Positions 1-6,005 of a DNA stretch of 7,260 nt are shown here, one piece after another. The position numbers and the translations under genes were made by a program. Within the stretch, counting starts at the first letter, position 1, and each line of letters opens with the position of its first letter. The notes under the pieces are model-generated. The model searched no databases. It saw nothing but the letters and a program-made list of their open reading frames with translations, and was not told the DNA's origin. The stretch lies in assembly GCA_030616535.1 (NCBI GenBank), contig JAUWXE010000053.1, positions 1-7,260 of the forward strand. Direction: 5' to 3'. This DNA comes from Candidatus Aerophobota bacterium. Its GTDB lineage: Bacteria; Aerophobota; Aerophobia; Aerophobales; AE-B3A.

Positions 1-3
1 CTA

Positions 4-28
4 ATACTTGACTAAAATTATCATAAAT
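4..28. promoter_or_regulatory. Candidate Rrf2/IscR-type operator over P1
   Basis: The left arm ATACTTGACTA (4-14) looks like the left half of the 25-bp type 1 IscR sites known upstream of iscR genes. With a 3-base centre (15-17), the right arm (18-28, TTATCATAAAT) matches the mirror image at 6 of 11 positions. It covers the P1 -35 box, the classic position for autorepression by an Rrf2 regulator. The left arm is convincing and the right arm is weak. Confidence 0.4.
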
Positions 29-35
29 CTATAAT
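8..35 (+). promoter_or_regulatory. Predicted sigma70-type promoter P1 of the regulator-desulfurase operon
   Basis: A TTGACT -35 box at 8-13 is followed after 16 bases by a perfect TATAAT -10 box at 30-35. Transcription would start near 42 and read into the Rrf2 gene at 163. The -35 box lies inside an imperfect IscR-like palindrome (4-28), so repression by the downstream regulator is plausible. This is a match by eye to the consensus; no transcription data are available. Confidence 0.55.
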
Positions 36-68
36 TGAAAAGTGAGCTTGGATGAGGTGGAGATATTC

Positions 69-97
69 TTGACCGAAATCATTAGAAATATTATATT
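69..97 (+). promoter_or_regulatory. Predicted sigma70-type promoter P2 of the regulator-desulfurase operon
   Basis: TTGACC (69-74) and TATATT (92-97) are separated by the optimal 17 bases. The predicted start is near 104, giving a leader of about 60 bases before the TTG start at 163. A second CTTGAC half-site (68-73) overlaps this -35 box. It has a poor right arm (5 of 11 mirror matches when centred on 76-78), so control by the same regulator at both promoters is possible but less supported than at P1. Confidence 0.5.
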
Positions 98-162
98 GGT
101 AGGATTATAGCAGAGACTAGGACGCCGGAGATTCTCCTAAAATAGAAAAGGGGAGATAAAGA

Positions 163-627
163 TTGAGATTGTCTACCAAAGGAAGATATGGGGTGAGGGC
201 AATGCTTGATTTAGCCACCCATGAAGCTATTGGCTCTGTCTCTATCAAAAACATTTCCCAAAGAGAGGGAATCTCTGTTAATTACCTGGAACAGATCTTC
301 AATCAACTACGCCGGGCAGGATTGGTAAGAAGTATAAGAGGCCCGGGAGGGGGATTTCTCCTGGCCAGGTCCTCAAAAGAGATTACCGTGATGGATATCA
401 TAAAAGCCCTAAAGGTCCCCGTTACTCCAGTATTTTGTGTCGATGACGAAGATGAAATATCTCAATGTGAGCGGGTAAATAGCTGTGTCTCCCGACTCCT
501 CTGGCAGAGATTAGGAAAGAAGATAAAGGAGATTCTGGAAGGAACGAGTTTGGAGGACCTCCTTACAGAGGCAAGACAGATCTCCAGACTTCCTCAGCCA
601 GAACATAAATACATGTTTCAAATTTGA
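163..627 (+). CDS. iscR: Rrf2/IscR-family iron-sulfur transcriptional regulator
   Basis: 154 residues, the usual length for the family. It has an N-terminal winged helix-turn-helix: MRLSTKGRYGVRAMLDLA at the start, a recognition-helix region near residues 36-53 (ISVNYLEQIF) and a wing at about 57-68 (SIRGPGGGFLLA). These are hallmarks of Rrf2 proteins such as IscR. A cysteine cluster follows at C92, C102 and C108, where IscR binds a 2Fe-2S cluster. Spacing is C-x9-C-x5-C rather than the E. coli C-x5-C-x5-C-x2-H, and the position matching the His ligand is Arg111. The TTG start is chosen because it begins the conserved MRLST motif and has AGGGGAG (149-155) just upstream. The desulfurase gene follows 12 bases after the stop, as in isc operons, so it probably senses Fe-S demand and represses its own operon. 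The symbol rests on family and context; other Rrf2 members remain possible. Confidence 0.87.
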   Translation: MRLSTKGRYGVRAMLDLATHEAIGSVSIKNISQREGISVNYLEQIFNQLRRAGLVRSIRGPGGGFLLARSSKEITVMDIIKALKVPVTPVFCVDDEDEISQCERVNSCVSRLLWQRLGKKIKEILEGTSLEDLLTEARQISRLPQPEHKYMFQI

Positions 628-639
628 GCAGATATTAAA

Positions 640-1821
640 ATGAAAAGGATATATTTAGACCACAATTCCACCACTCCTCTTCATCCAGAGGTATTAGAGG
701 CAATGCTGCCTTACTATAAAGAAGCTTTTGGCAACCCCTCAACTATTTATTCTTTTGGCCAAGAGACAAGAAAGGCAACTGATGAGGCAAGAGAAAAGGT
801 GGCCAATCTCATCGGGGCTAGCCCGGAGGAGATAATCTTCACCAGTGGGGGAACAGAGGCAGATAACCTTGCTTTAAAAGGAGTAGCTGCGGCCCTGGAA
901 AAGAAAGGAAAACATATCATAACCTCCTCCATAGAACATCACGCAGTACTCTCAGCCCTCGAGTATTTAGAAAAAAGAGGCTATAAGGTATCCTTTTTGC
1001 CGGTGGATAAACATGGATGGCTCCACCCCGGACAGGTCGAGGAAGCCATTACCAGCCAGACTACTCTTATCAGTGTGATGCATGCTAATAACGAGGTAGG
1101 AACCATTGAGCCCATTTCAGAAATAGGCGAGATTGCCCGAAAAGCTGGAATTTACTTCCATACCGATGCTATACAAACGATAGGAAAGATAAAAGTTAAT
1201 GTTGATGATTTAAAGGTAGACCTTCTTTCCCTATCTGCTCATAAGTTCTATGGTCCCAAAGGAGTGGGAGCTTTATATGTCCGTAAAGGTACCAGAATTC
1301 ACCCCTTACTTCACGGTGGATATCAGGAAAGGCGTCGTCGCGCCGGCACGGAAAACGTGGCCGGCATAGTAGGACTGGCAAAAGCAGCCGAGATAGCATC
1401 AAAAGAAATGGTGCAGCAATCACGACGTGAATCTAATCTTCGGGATAGATTGGAGAAAATGATCAAAGAAAATATAAACCATTGTCGTCTGAATGGACGT
1501 CCCACCCGAAGACTACCCAATACCTTGAACGTTTCTTTTGAATTTATTGAGGGAGAATCCTTGATCTTAAATCTTGATCTTAAAGGAATCGCAGCTTCCA
1601 CCGGGTCAGCCTGTACCTCCGGCAGTTTAGAACCTTCTCATGTTCTCATAGCCATGGGTGTCCCTCCCGAGATAGCTCAGGGGTCGATCAGATTTTCCTT
1701 GGGTAGGGACAACCGAAAAGAAGATATAGATTATACCGTAAAAAACCTGGTGGAGATTGTGGGAAGATTGAGGGAAATGTCTCCTCTTTTTGCCGGAAGA
1801 AAAGAACAGTCTCACTATTAG
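640..1821 (+). CDS. iscS: Cysteine desulfurase, NifS/IscS type
   Basis: 393 residues, full length for a PLP-dependent cysteine desulfurase, which converts cysteine to alanine and keeps the sulfur as an enzyme persulfide for Fe-S clusters, molybdenum cofactor and other acceptors. Visible motifs: YLDHNSTTP near the start, the TSGGTEADN cofactor loop (68-76), the EH pair at 99-100 that stacks on PLP, HTDAIQ (174-179), the PLP lysine K202 in SAHKFYGPKG, and the catalytic cysteine C325 in TGSACTSGSLEPSHVL. The long loop and SAC-TSG context place it in the class I (NifS/IscS) group rather than SufS. The ATG has only a weak ribosome site and lies 12 bases after the regulator stop, so coupled translation is likely. 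No scaffold gene (IscU/NifU) follows. It is therefore uncertain whether its main job is clusters or the sulfur-transfer genes downstream. Confidence 0.95.
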   Translation: MKRIYLDHNSTTPLHPEVLEAMLPYYKEAFGNPSTIYSFGQETRKATDEAREKVANLIGASPEEIIFTSGGTEADNLALKGVAAALEKKGKHIITSSIEHHAVLSALEYLEKRGYKVSFLPVDKHGWLHPGQVEEAITSQTTLISVMHANNEVGTIEPISEIGEIARKAGIYFHTDAIQTIGKIKVNVDDLKVDLLSLSAHKFYGPKGVGALYVRKGTRIHPLLHGGYQERRRRAGTENVAGIVGLAKAAEIASKEMVQQSRRESNLRDRLEKMIKENINHCRLNGRPTRRLPNTLNVSFEFIEGESLILNLDLKGIAASTGSACTSGSLEPSHVLIAMGVPPEIAQGSIRFSLGRDNRKEDIDYTVKNLVEIVGRLREMSPLFAGRKEQSHY

Positions 1822-1948
1822 CATAAAAAGTACAAAAATCAGCCATTGGTGATTATTGAATTAGTTCCAAATAGGTCAAAAAAACTGAATCAAAGAAAAA
1901 TATCCTATTTAATGCGGTTTTCCGGCGGAGTGGGGGAGGTTCGGTTAA
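1822..1948. other. 127-base gap holding an inverted repeat
   Basis: No open reading frame, terminator (stem plus T-run) or strong promoter was found. AAATAGG (1869-1875) is mirrored exactly by CCTATTT (1904-1910) across a 28-base AT-rich spacer. This could be a protein-binding site or the base of a weak RNA stem. The gap ends with a strong ribosome site, GGGGGAGG at 1932-1939, for the sulfur-carrier gene. It is the longest gap between genes here, so the downstream genes may have their own control. Confidence 0.4.
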
Positions 1949-2197
1949 ATGAAGATAAAAATCAAATTTTTCACTTTTTTCGGGAATTTATGCGGAGTGG
2001 ATAAAGCTGAACTTTACCTACCTCACGGTGCTACTGTAAAGGAAGCCCTGGAAAAAACAGCTCAAGATTTTCCCAAACTTAAAAAATGGCTACCCCGATA
2101 TGCATGGGTATTTATCAATGGCAACTATGTAGAACTACGAACTCAGTTAAAAAACGACGATGAAATATCCCTATTTCCTCCCATAGCAGGGGGATAA
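1949..2197 (+). CDS. Ubiquitin-like sulfur carrier protein, MoaD/ThiS family
   Basis: 82 residues with a beta-grasp pattern and the C-terminal tail FPPIAGG. In this family the tail's final Gly-Gly is adenylated by an E1-like enzyme and converted to a thiocarboxylate that donates sulfur. FPP-x-AGG is the typical ending of MoaD, the small subunit of molybdopterin synthase, so the default role is molybdenum or tungsten cofactor synthesis. The start has the strong GGGGGAGG site at 1932-1939. The E1-like gene begins one base after the stop, and fdhD lies further on, both consistent with cofactor work. No MoaE (large subunit) is in the window. A nearby cysteine synthase and homocysteine gene leave open a role as a sulfur donor for amino-acid synthesis, as CysO or HcyS do elsewhere. 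Family is secure, client is not. Confidence 0.88.
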   Translation: MKIKIKFFTFFGNLCGVDKAELYLPHGATVKEALEKTAQDFPKLKKWLPRYAWVFINGNYVELRTQLKNDDEISLFPPIAGG

Positions 2198-2198
2198 A

Positions 2199-2945
2199 AT
2201 GTTAAACGAAAAGGAATTAAGAAGATATGATCGTCAGATAATGATATTTGGAAAAAAAGCGCAGGAGAAGTTAAAAAAAGCAAAAGTAGCTATCGTAGGA
2301 GTAGGGGGATTAGGATCGCCTATCAGTATATATCTAACAGCAGCGGGGATTGGATACTTGTTTTTGATTGATGAGCAGAAGCCAGAGCTCAACAATTTAA
2401 ACAGACAAATTCTGTATGGGGAAGAAGATTTGAACAAAAAAGAAAAGTCTGTGTCGGCCAAAGAAAAGCTTAAGCAATTAAATTCACAAATAAAAATAAA
2501 AACATATTCTAAAAGAATTTGCCGGGAAAACATAGAAGATCTACTGAATGATGTAGATATAGTGGTAGATGCGCTTGATAACTTTGAAACAAGATATTTG
2601 TTGAATGAGTTCTGTGTCAAAGGCAGAAAGCCACTTATACATGCTGCCGTTGAGGGATTCTATGGTCAAATCACCACTATAGTCCCGGGAAGAACGCCCT
2701 GCTTGAATTGTATATTTCCGAATCCACCCAAGAAAATAAAATTTCCTATAATTGGAGTAACGGCTGGATTTTTTGGAGTTTTGGAAGCAAATGAGGTTAT
2801 AAAATTAGTCACTGGATATGGAAATAACTTGATAGGTAAGCTTTTTACTTATGATTTATTTCACAATAAAGCAGAATGTATAGACATCAAACCGAATCCG
2901 TCCTGTCCTGTATGTAGTGAAAGTTTCGGGCTCAGGCGTCAATAA
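2199..2945 (+). CDS. MoeB/ThiF/HesA-family adenylyltransferase (E1-like)
   Basis: 248 residues, the size of E. coli MoeB, without a rhodanese domain. It should adenylate the C-terminal glycine of the adjacent carrier using ATP. Visible features: RYDRQI (9-14); the nucleotide loop GVGGLG (34-39); ATP-site D58 and NLNRQ (66-70) with the arginine at 69; K83; and DALDN (124-128). Four zinc-binding cysteines occur as two pairs, C168/C171 and C236/C239. Two departures from MoeB are visible. The second acidic residue of the LLDFD motif is replaced by Gln60, and the crossover stretch (about 176-193) has no cysteine where E. coli MoeB has C187. It follows the carrier gene after one base, with AGGGGG upstream, so the two should be made together. 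MoeB is the likeliest assignment; ThiF or another carrier activator is possible. Codon use is markedly A/T-rich. Confidence 0.9.
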   Translation: MLNEKELRRYDRQIMIFGKKAQEKLKKAKVAIVGVGGLGSPISIYLTAAGIGYLFLIDEQKPELNNLNRQILYGEEDLNKKEKSVSAKEKLKQLNSQIKIKTYSKRICRENIEDLLNDVDIVVDALDNFETRYLLNEFCVKGRKPLIHAAVEGFYGQITTIVPGRTPCLNCIFPNPPKKIKFPIIGVTAGFFGVLEANEVIKLVTGYGNNLIGKLFTYDLFHNKAECIDIKPNPSCPVCSESFGLRRQ

Positions 2946-3025
2946 AAAGAAGGAATATTTGCTCAAGTGATACCCGGTAGATAGCCGGGATGGTGATAAG
3001 ATAGAAACCGAGCAGGCATAGAAAA
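2946..3025 (+). promoter_or_regulatory. Possibly structured 80-base gap upstream of fdhD
   Basis: An inner hairpin, CCCGG (2973-2977) with CCGGG (2985-2989) and a 7-base loop, sits inside an outer pair TGCTC (2960-2964) and GAGCA (3010-3014). The outer pair ends 11 bases before the fdhD ATG and overlaps the only candidate ribosome site (AGCAGG, 3011-3016). There is no T-run, so it is not a terminator. It could be a small regulatory RNA structure that masks the start site, but the stems are short and chance is not excluded. I do not recognise a known riboswitch class. Confidence 0.3.
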
Positions 3026-3826
3026 ATGCAAGAAGAAATTAAGAAGATTTCACAAACCCACAAGTTAAACATAACTCGTCTGAGTTTCGGCCAGAAGAAT
3101 GTGGAAAAAGATTGGATTATAAAAGAAATTCCCTTTACAATTTTGGTTAATGGTCAGGAAATAGTAACTCTTCTGTGTAGTCCCCATAAATTAGAATATT
3201 TGGCGGTAGGCTTTCTGTTATCGGAGGGCTTGATCAAAAATAACATTCTGATAAAAGCTGTCCGTCTTGGTAAAGATGGGTATTATGCTAACGTGAAGGT
3301 AGAGGAGGATCTTAAAGTTCCTCAAGAGCTTTTTCGAAAAAGACTGATCACTTCCGCTTGCGGAAGAGGTCCCTCTTTTTATAATTCTCAAGATATTATA
3401 GATTGTAGACCAGTAAATTCAGATGTTCAAATCAATTATGGGCAAATTATTAATCTGATGAAAGCATTCCAAGCAAAGTCTTCTCTCTTCAAGAAAACCG
3501 GGGGGGTCCATTCGGCTGCCCTTTGTAAGCAAAATGAGATTGAAGTCTTTGCCGAAGATATAGGCCGCCACAACGCCATTGATAAAATCTTCGGTGAATG
3601 TTTCTTAAAGAATATATCCACCAGAAATAAGATCATCTTGACCAGCGGGAGGATCTCCTCAGAAATAGTAATCAAAGTAGCAAAACGAAAAACACCTGTT
3701 ATTATCTCCCGTGCGGCGCCTACAGATTTAGCAGTAAGGTTAGCTGAAAAGATGAAATTATCAATAATCGGTTTTGCCAGAGGCAAACGGATGAATATTT
3801 ATACCCATAATTTCAGAGTTAAATAA
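3026..3826 (+). CDS. fdhD: Formate dehydrogenase accessory sulfurtransferase FdhD
   Basis: 266 residues, normal FdhD length. In E. coli, FdhD takes sulfur from IscS and passes it to the bis-MGD cofactor before that cofactor enters formate dehydrogenase; without it the enzyme is inactive. Signature stretches are easy to see: SPHKLEYLAVGFLLSEG (52-68), the cysteine loop TSACGRG (109-115), GGVHSAAL (159-166), EDIGRHNAIDKIFG (177-190) and a C-terminal block from SGRISSE (207-213) through RAAPTDLAVRLAE (229-241). E. coli has a CxxC pair in the loop; here only the first, C112, is present and the second position is Gly115. The cell therefore probably makes a molybdenum- or tungsten-dependent formate dehydrogenase, whose structural genes are not in this window. 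The partner desulfurase is encoded upstream. The ribosome site is weak, and the next gene begins 7 bases after the stop. Confidence 0.95.
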   Translation: MQEEIKKISQTHKLNITRLSFGQKNVEKDWIIKEIPFTILVNGQEIVTLLCSPHKLEYLAVGFLLSEGLIKNNILIKAVRLGKDGYYANVKVEEDLKVPQELFRKRLITSACGRGPSFYNSQDIIDCRPVNSDVQINYGQIINLMKAFQAKSSLFKKTGGVHSAALCKQNEIEVFAEDIGRHNAIDKIFGECFLKNISTRNKIILTSGRISSEIVIKVAKRKTPVIISRAAPTDLAVRLAEKMKLSIIGFARGKRMNIYTHNFRVK

Positions 3827-3833
3827 CAAAAAA

Positions 3834-4922
3834 ATGAAAATCGGAATAGTTTGCTATCCAACTTTTGGTGGAAGTGGGGTTGTTGCTTGTGAGCTCGGAC
3901 TTAGCCTGGCTAAGGAGCATGAGGTTCATTTTATCTCCTATGCCTGCCCGCCTCGATTGGAGACAGACAACTGCCGAATATTATATCACCGAGTTGATAT
4001 CCCCCCCTATCCCCTCTTTGAGTACAGCCCTTATACTCTAGCTCTAGCCTCAAAAATAATCGACGTGATTGAGCATAATCACCTAGATATAATTCATGTT
4101 CACTACGTAATCCCCCATGCTGCTTCTGCCTATCTTGCCAAGAAAGCTCTCGTGGCTAGGACAAAGATTGTCACCACTCTTCATGGGACGGATGTGCAAT
4201 TACTGGGACTGGATCCCTCCTATAAGCCCATTGTTGAGTTCAGCATGGAAAACTCCGACAGTCTAACCGCTGTTTCTGAGTTTTTGAAAAAAGAAACCCA
4301 GGAAAAATTTAGCATTACCAGGCCCATCACGGTCATACCTAACTTCGTAGATCCAGAGAAGTACAAAAGAACAAGCAGGGGTGAAGAGAAGATAATTTGT
4401 CATATTTCCAACTTCAGACCTCTCAAAAGAGTAGCAGATGTTGTGCGAATCTTTGGTATGATCGTGAAAAAAGTTAACTCTAAGCTTTATTTGATTGGGG
4501 AGGGACCAACCAAGCATCCAGCTCAAAGACTGGCGGAAAAACTGGGATTAGGAGAGAAAGTCTGCTTTCGGGGTAATGTGCGGGATGTATCCCGAATTTT
4601 GGGAAAATCTGACCTTTTCTTGCTCCCATCACAGCAGGAAAGCTTTGGCCTCGCTGCCCTGGAGGCTATGAGCTCAGAGGTTCCTGTGGTTGCTACGAAA
4701 GTTGGAGGACTGCCAGAGGTAATCCGCCATGGAAAGGATGGGTATTTAGCCGAAGTGGGAGATTTAGAGACCATGGCAGAATACTGTCTCAAAATTCTAA
4801 CTGATGAGGATTTAGCAGAAAAAATGGGGAAAAAGGCAAGAGTGAGAGTTCTGGAAAAATTCACTACCGACAAGGTCGTCCCCCGATATGTCTCGCTCTA
4901 CCGAAGGACCTTGAGCTCCTAA
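3834..4922 (+). CDS. bshA: BshA-like family 4 glycosyltransferase
   Basis: 362 residues, a two-domain GT-B enzyme. The N-terminal acceptor domain starts with KIGIVCYPTFGGSG (2-15), very close to Bacillus BshA, and contains DIIHVHYVIPHAASAYLAK (85-103) and TLHGTD (115-120), also shared with BshA. The C-terminal nucleotide-sugar domain has ISNFRPLKRV (191-200), GEGP (222-225) and the family 4 acidic pair E269 and E277 in ESFGLAALEAM. BshA joins GlcNAc from UDP-GlcNAc to L-malate, the first step to bacillithiol, a cysteine-containing thiol. The deacetylase (BshB) and cysteine-adding enzyme (BshC) are not in the window, so thiol production is unproven and another GlcNAc acceptor is possible. The gene starts 7 bases after fdhD with no clear ribosome site, suggesting translational coupling. 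The sulfur-rich setting supports a thiol role. Confidence 0.8.
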   Translation: MKIGIVCYPTFGGSGVVACELGLSLAKEHEVHFISYACPPRLETDNCRILYHRVDIPPYPLFEYSPYTLALASKIIDVIEHNHLDIIHVHYVIPHAASAYLAKKALVARTKIVTTLHGTDVQLLGLDPSYKPIVEFSMENSDSLTAVSEFLKKETQEKFSITRPITVIPNFVDPEKYKRTSRGEEKIICHISNFRPLKRVADVVRIFGMIVKKVNSKLYLIGEGPTKHPAQRLAEKLGLGEKVCFRGNVRDVSRILGKSDLFLLPSQQESFGLAALEAMSSEVPVVATKVGGLPEVIRHGKDGYLAEVGDLETMAEYCLKILTDEDLAEKMGKKARVRVLEKFTTDKVVPRYVSLYRRTLSS

Positions 4923-5006
4923 AGCATCGGATTCTTCAAATTCTGAATTTTAGAGGTATTTCATGTTCAATCTCACAAAAAAAAGATAAGAGCAAAAAGG
5001 GGAAAA

Positions 5007-5933
5007 ATGTCTATAAAAAACAATAGAAACCAAGCGTTAGTGGATAAGCTCATTCAGTTAAAGGAACAGAGAAATGCCGTTATCCTTGCTCATAACTATC
5101 AGTTAGGCGAGGTGCAGGACATTGCGGATTTTGTGGGCGATTCTTTAGGCTTAAGTCAAAAAGCAGCCGAAACCGAGACGGAGGTGATTGTCTTCTGCGG
5201 AGTCCACTTTATGGCGGAGACCGCCTCTATTCTTTGTCCGGATAAGATCGTTTTGTTACCTGAGGTAAATGCTGGCTGCCCTATGGCCAATATGGTAACG
5301 GTGGAAAAGCTGAAAGAGAAGAAACAAAAATATGGCCATCCTTATGTGGTATGTTACGTTAATTCTACCGCTGAAGTCAAGGCAGAGTCTGATGTTTGCT
5401 GCACCTCAGCCAATGCGGTAAAGATTGTTAAAGGACTGGATCAAACGAGGAAAGTTCTATTCATCCCTGATCAATACCTGGGCCATTATGTCTCTGGTCA
5501 GGCGGGAAAGGAGATAATTCTCTGGCCTGGTTATTGTCCCACTCACCTTAGAATTCTTCCTCAGGATATTCTCAGGTTAAGAAAAGAACATCCTCAGGCC
5601 AAGGTAATAGTCCATCCGGAGTGTAGACCGGAGGTAATTTCTCTGGCTGATGAAGTTCAAAGTACGGAGGGAATGTGCCGATATGCTAAAACCACCGAAA
5701 ATAATGAGATCATCGTGGGAACAGAGTTGGGAATCATTCACCGGCTACGCAAGGAAAACCCCGGAAAAAGATTTCTCTCTGCCTCTGAACAGGCTATTTG
5801 TCCTAACATGAAACTTATCACTCTAGAGAAGGTTGTCTGGTCGTTAAAAGAGATGCAGCATCAAATTAAAGTTCCGGCTAGGATAGCTAATAGGGCAAGA
5901 AAAGCGGTAGATAGAATGCTGGAATTGAGATAA
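5007..5933 (+). CDS. nadA: Quinolinate synthase NadA
   Basis: 308 residues, typical of the compact NadA form. It condenses iminoaspartate with dihydroxyacetone phosphate to quinolinate, the precursor of NAD, using an oxygen-sensitive 4Fe-4S cluster. Recognisable blocks: ILAHNYQLGEVQDIADFVGDS (26-46, including the substrate-site AHNYQ), FCGVHFMAETA (63-73), CCTSANAVKIV (131-141) and FIPDQYLGHYV (152-162). The three cluster ligands should be C91 (NAGCPMA), C177 (WPGYCPTH) and C265 (AICPNMK). The ATG has a good ribosome site, AAGGGG at 4997-5002. Neither NadB (aspartate oxidase) nor NadC is adjacent, so the source of iminoaspartate must be encoded elsewhere. As an Fe-S enzyme it is a plausible client of the desulfurase upstream. 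The 84-base gap before it shows no clear promoter, so it may belong to the same transcript. Confidence 0.96.
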   Translation: MSIKNNRNQALVDKLIQLKEQRNAVILAHNYQLGEVQDIADFVGDSLGLSQKAAETETEVIVFCGVHFMAETASILCPDKIVLLPEVNAGCPMANMVTVEKLKEKKQKYGHPYVVCYVNSTAEVKAESDVCCTSANAVKIVKGLDQTRKVLFIPDQYLGHYVSGQAGKEIILWPGYCPTHLRILPQDILRLRKEHPQAKVIVHPECRPEVISLADEVQSTEGMCRYAKTTENNEIIVGTELGIIHRLRKENPGKRFLSASEQAICPNMKLITLEKVVWSLKEMQHQIKVPARIANRARKAVDRMLELR

Positions 5934-6005
5934 CCTCCAAATCTGTCCCAGGCGCCAAGATGTTGTTAGCTACCATCAGGGAGAGGATTAGGGGAGGTGA
6001 GGTAA
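5934..6005 (+). promoter_or_regulatory. 72-base gap with a strong cysK ribosome site and a matching upstream anti-site
   Basis: The cysK ribosome site GGGGAGGTGA (5991-6000) contains GGAGGT (5993-5998). This is exactly complementary to ACCTCC (5933-5938), which begins at the last base of the nadA stop codon. Pairing would hide the site, and ribosomes finishing nadA would open it, a simple coupling arrangement. The stem is only 6 bp with a 54-base loop, and such complements arise by chance. No T-box, SAM riboswitch or terminator is visible. Confidence 0.3.

Noticed and set aside
52..72. Small upstream open frame in the leader (ATG at 52)
   Set aside because: It ends after six codons, has no clear ribosome site and lies upstream of the P2 start, so it would not be present on P2 transcripts.
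747..932. Minus-strand open frames overlapping iscS, including 747-932, 1196-1423, 1323-1601 and 1627-1824
   Set aside because: They lie opposite a strongly recognised desulfurase, show no family motifs and lack convincing ribosome sites. The same holds for the minus-strand frames over the other genes (for example 2234-2620, 3436-3786, 4523-4873 and 6668-6955).
1560..1585. 13-base near-tandem direct repeat (CTTGATCTTAAA twice) inside iscS
   Set aside because: It encodes the LILNLDLKGIA stretch that is normal in NifS-type desulfurases just before the active cysteine, so it is a coding coincidence rather than a mobile or regulatory repeat.
2973..2989. CCCGG/CCGGG hairpin as a Rho-independent terminator between the E1-like gene and fdhD
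   Set aside because: The stem is only 5 bp and is followed by ATGGTGATAAG, not a run of T, so termination is unlikely.
4923..5006. Promoter or terminator between the BshA-like gene and nadA
   Set aside because: The AT-rich stretch has no -35/-10 pair with good spacing and no stem plus T-run. Only the nadA ribosome site is supportable.
5951..5956. GGCGCC palindrome in the nadA-cysK gap
   Set aside because: A lone 6-base palindrome is expected by chance and has no flanking symmetry or repeat copies.
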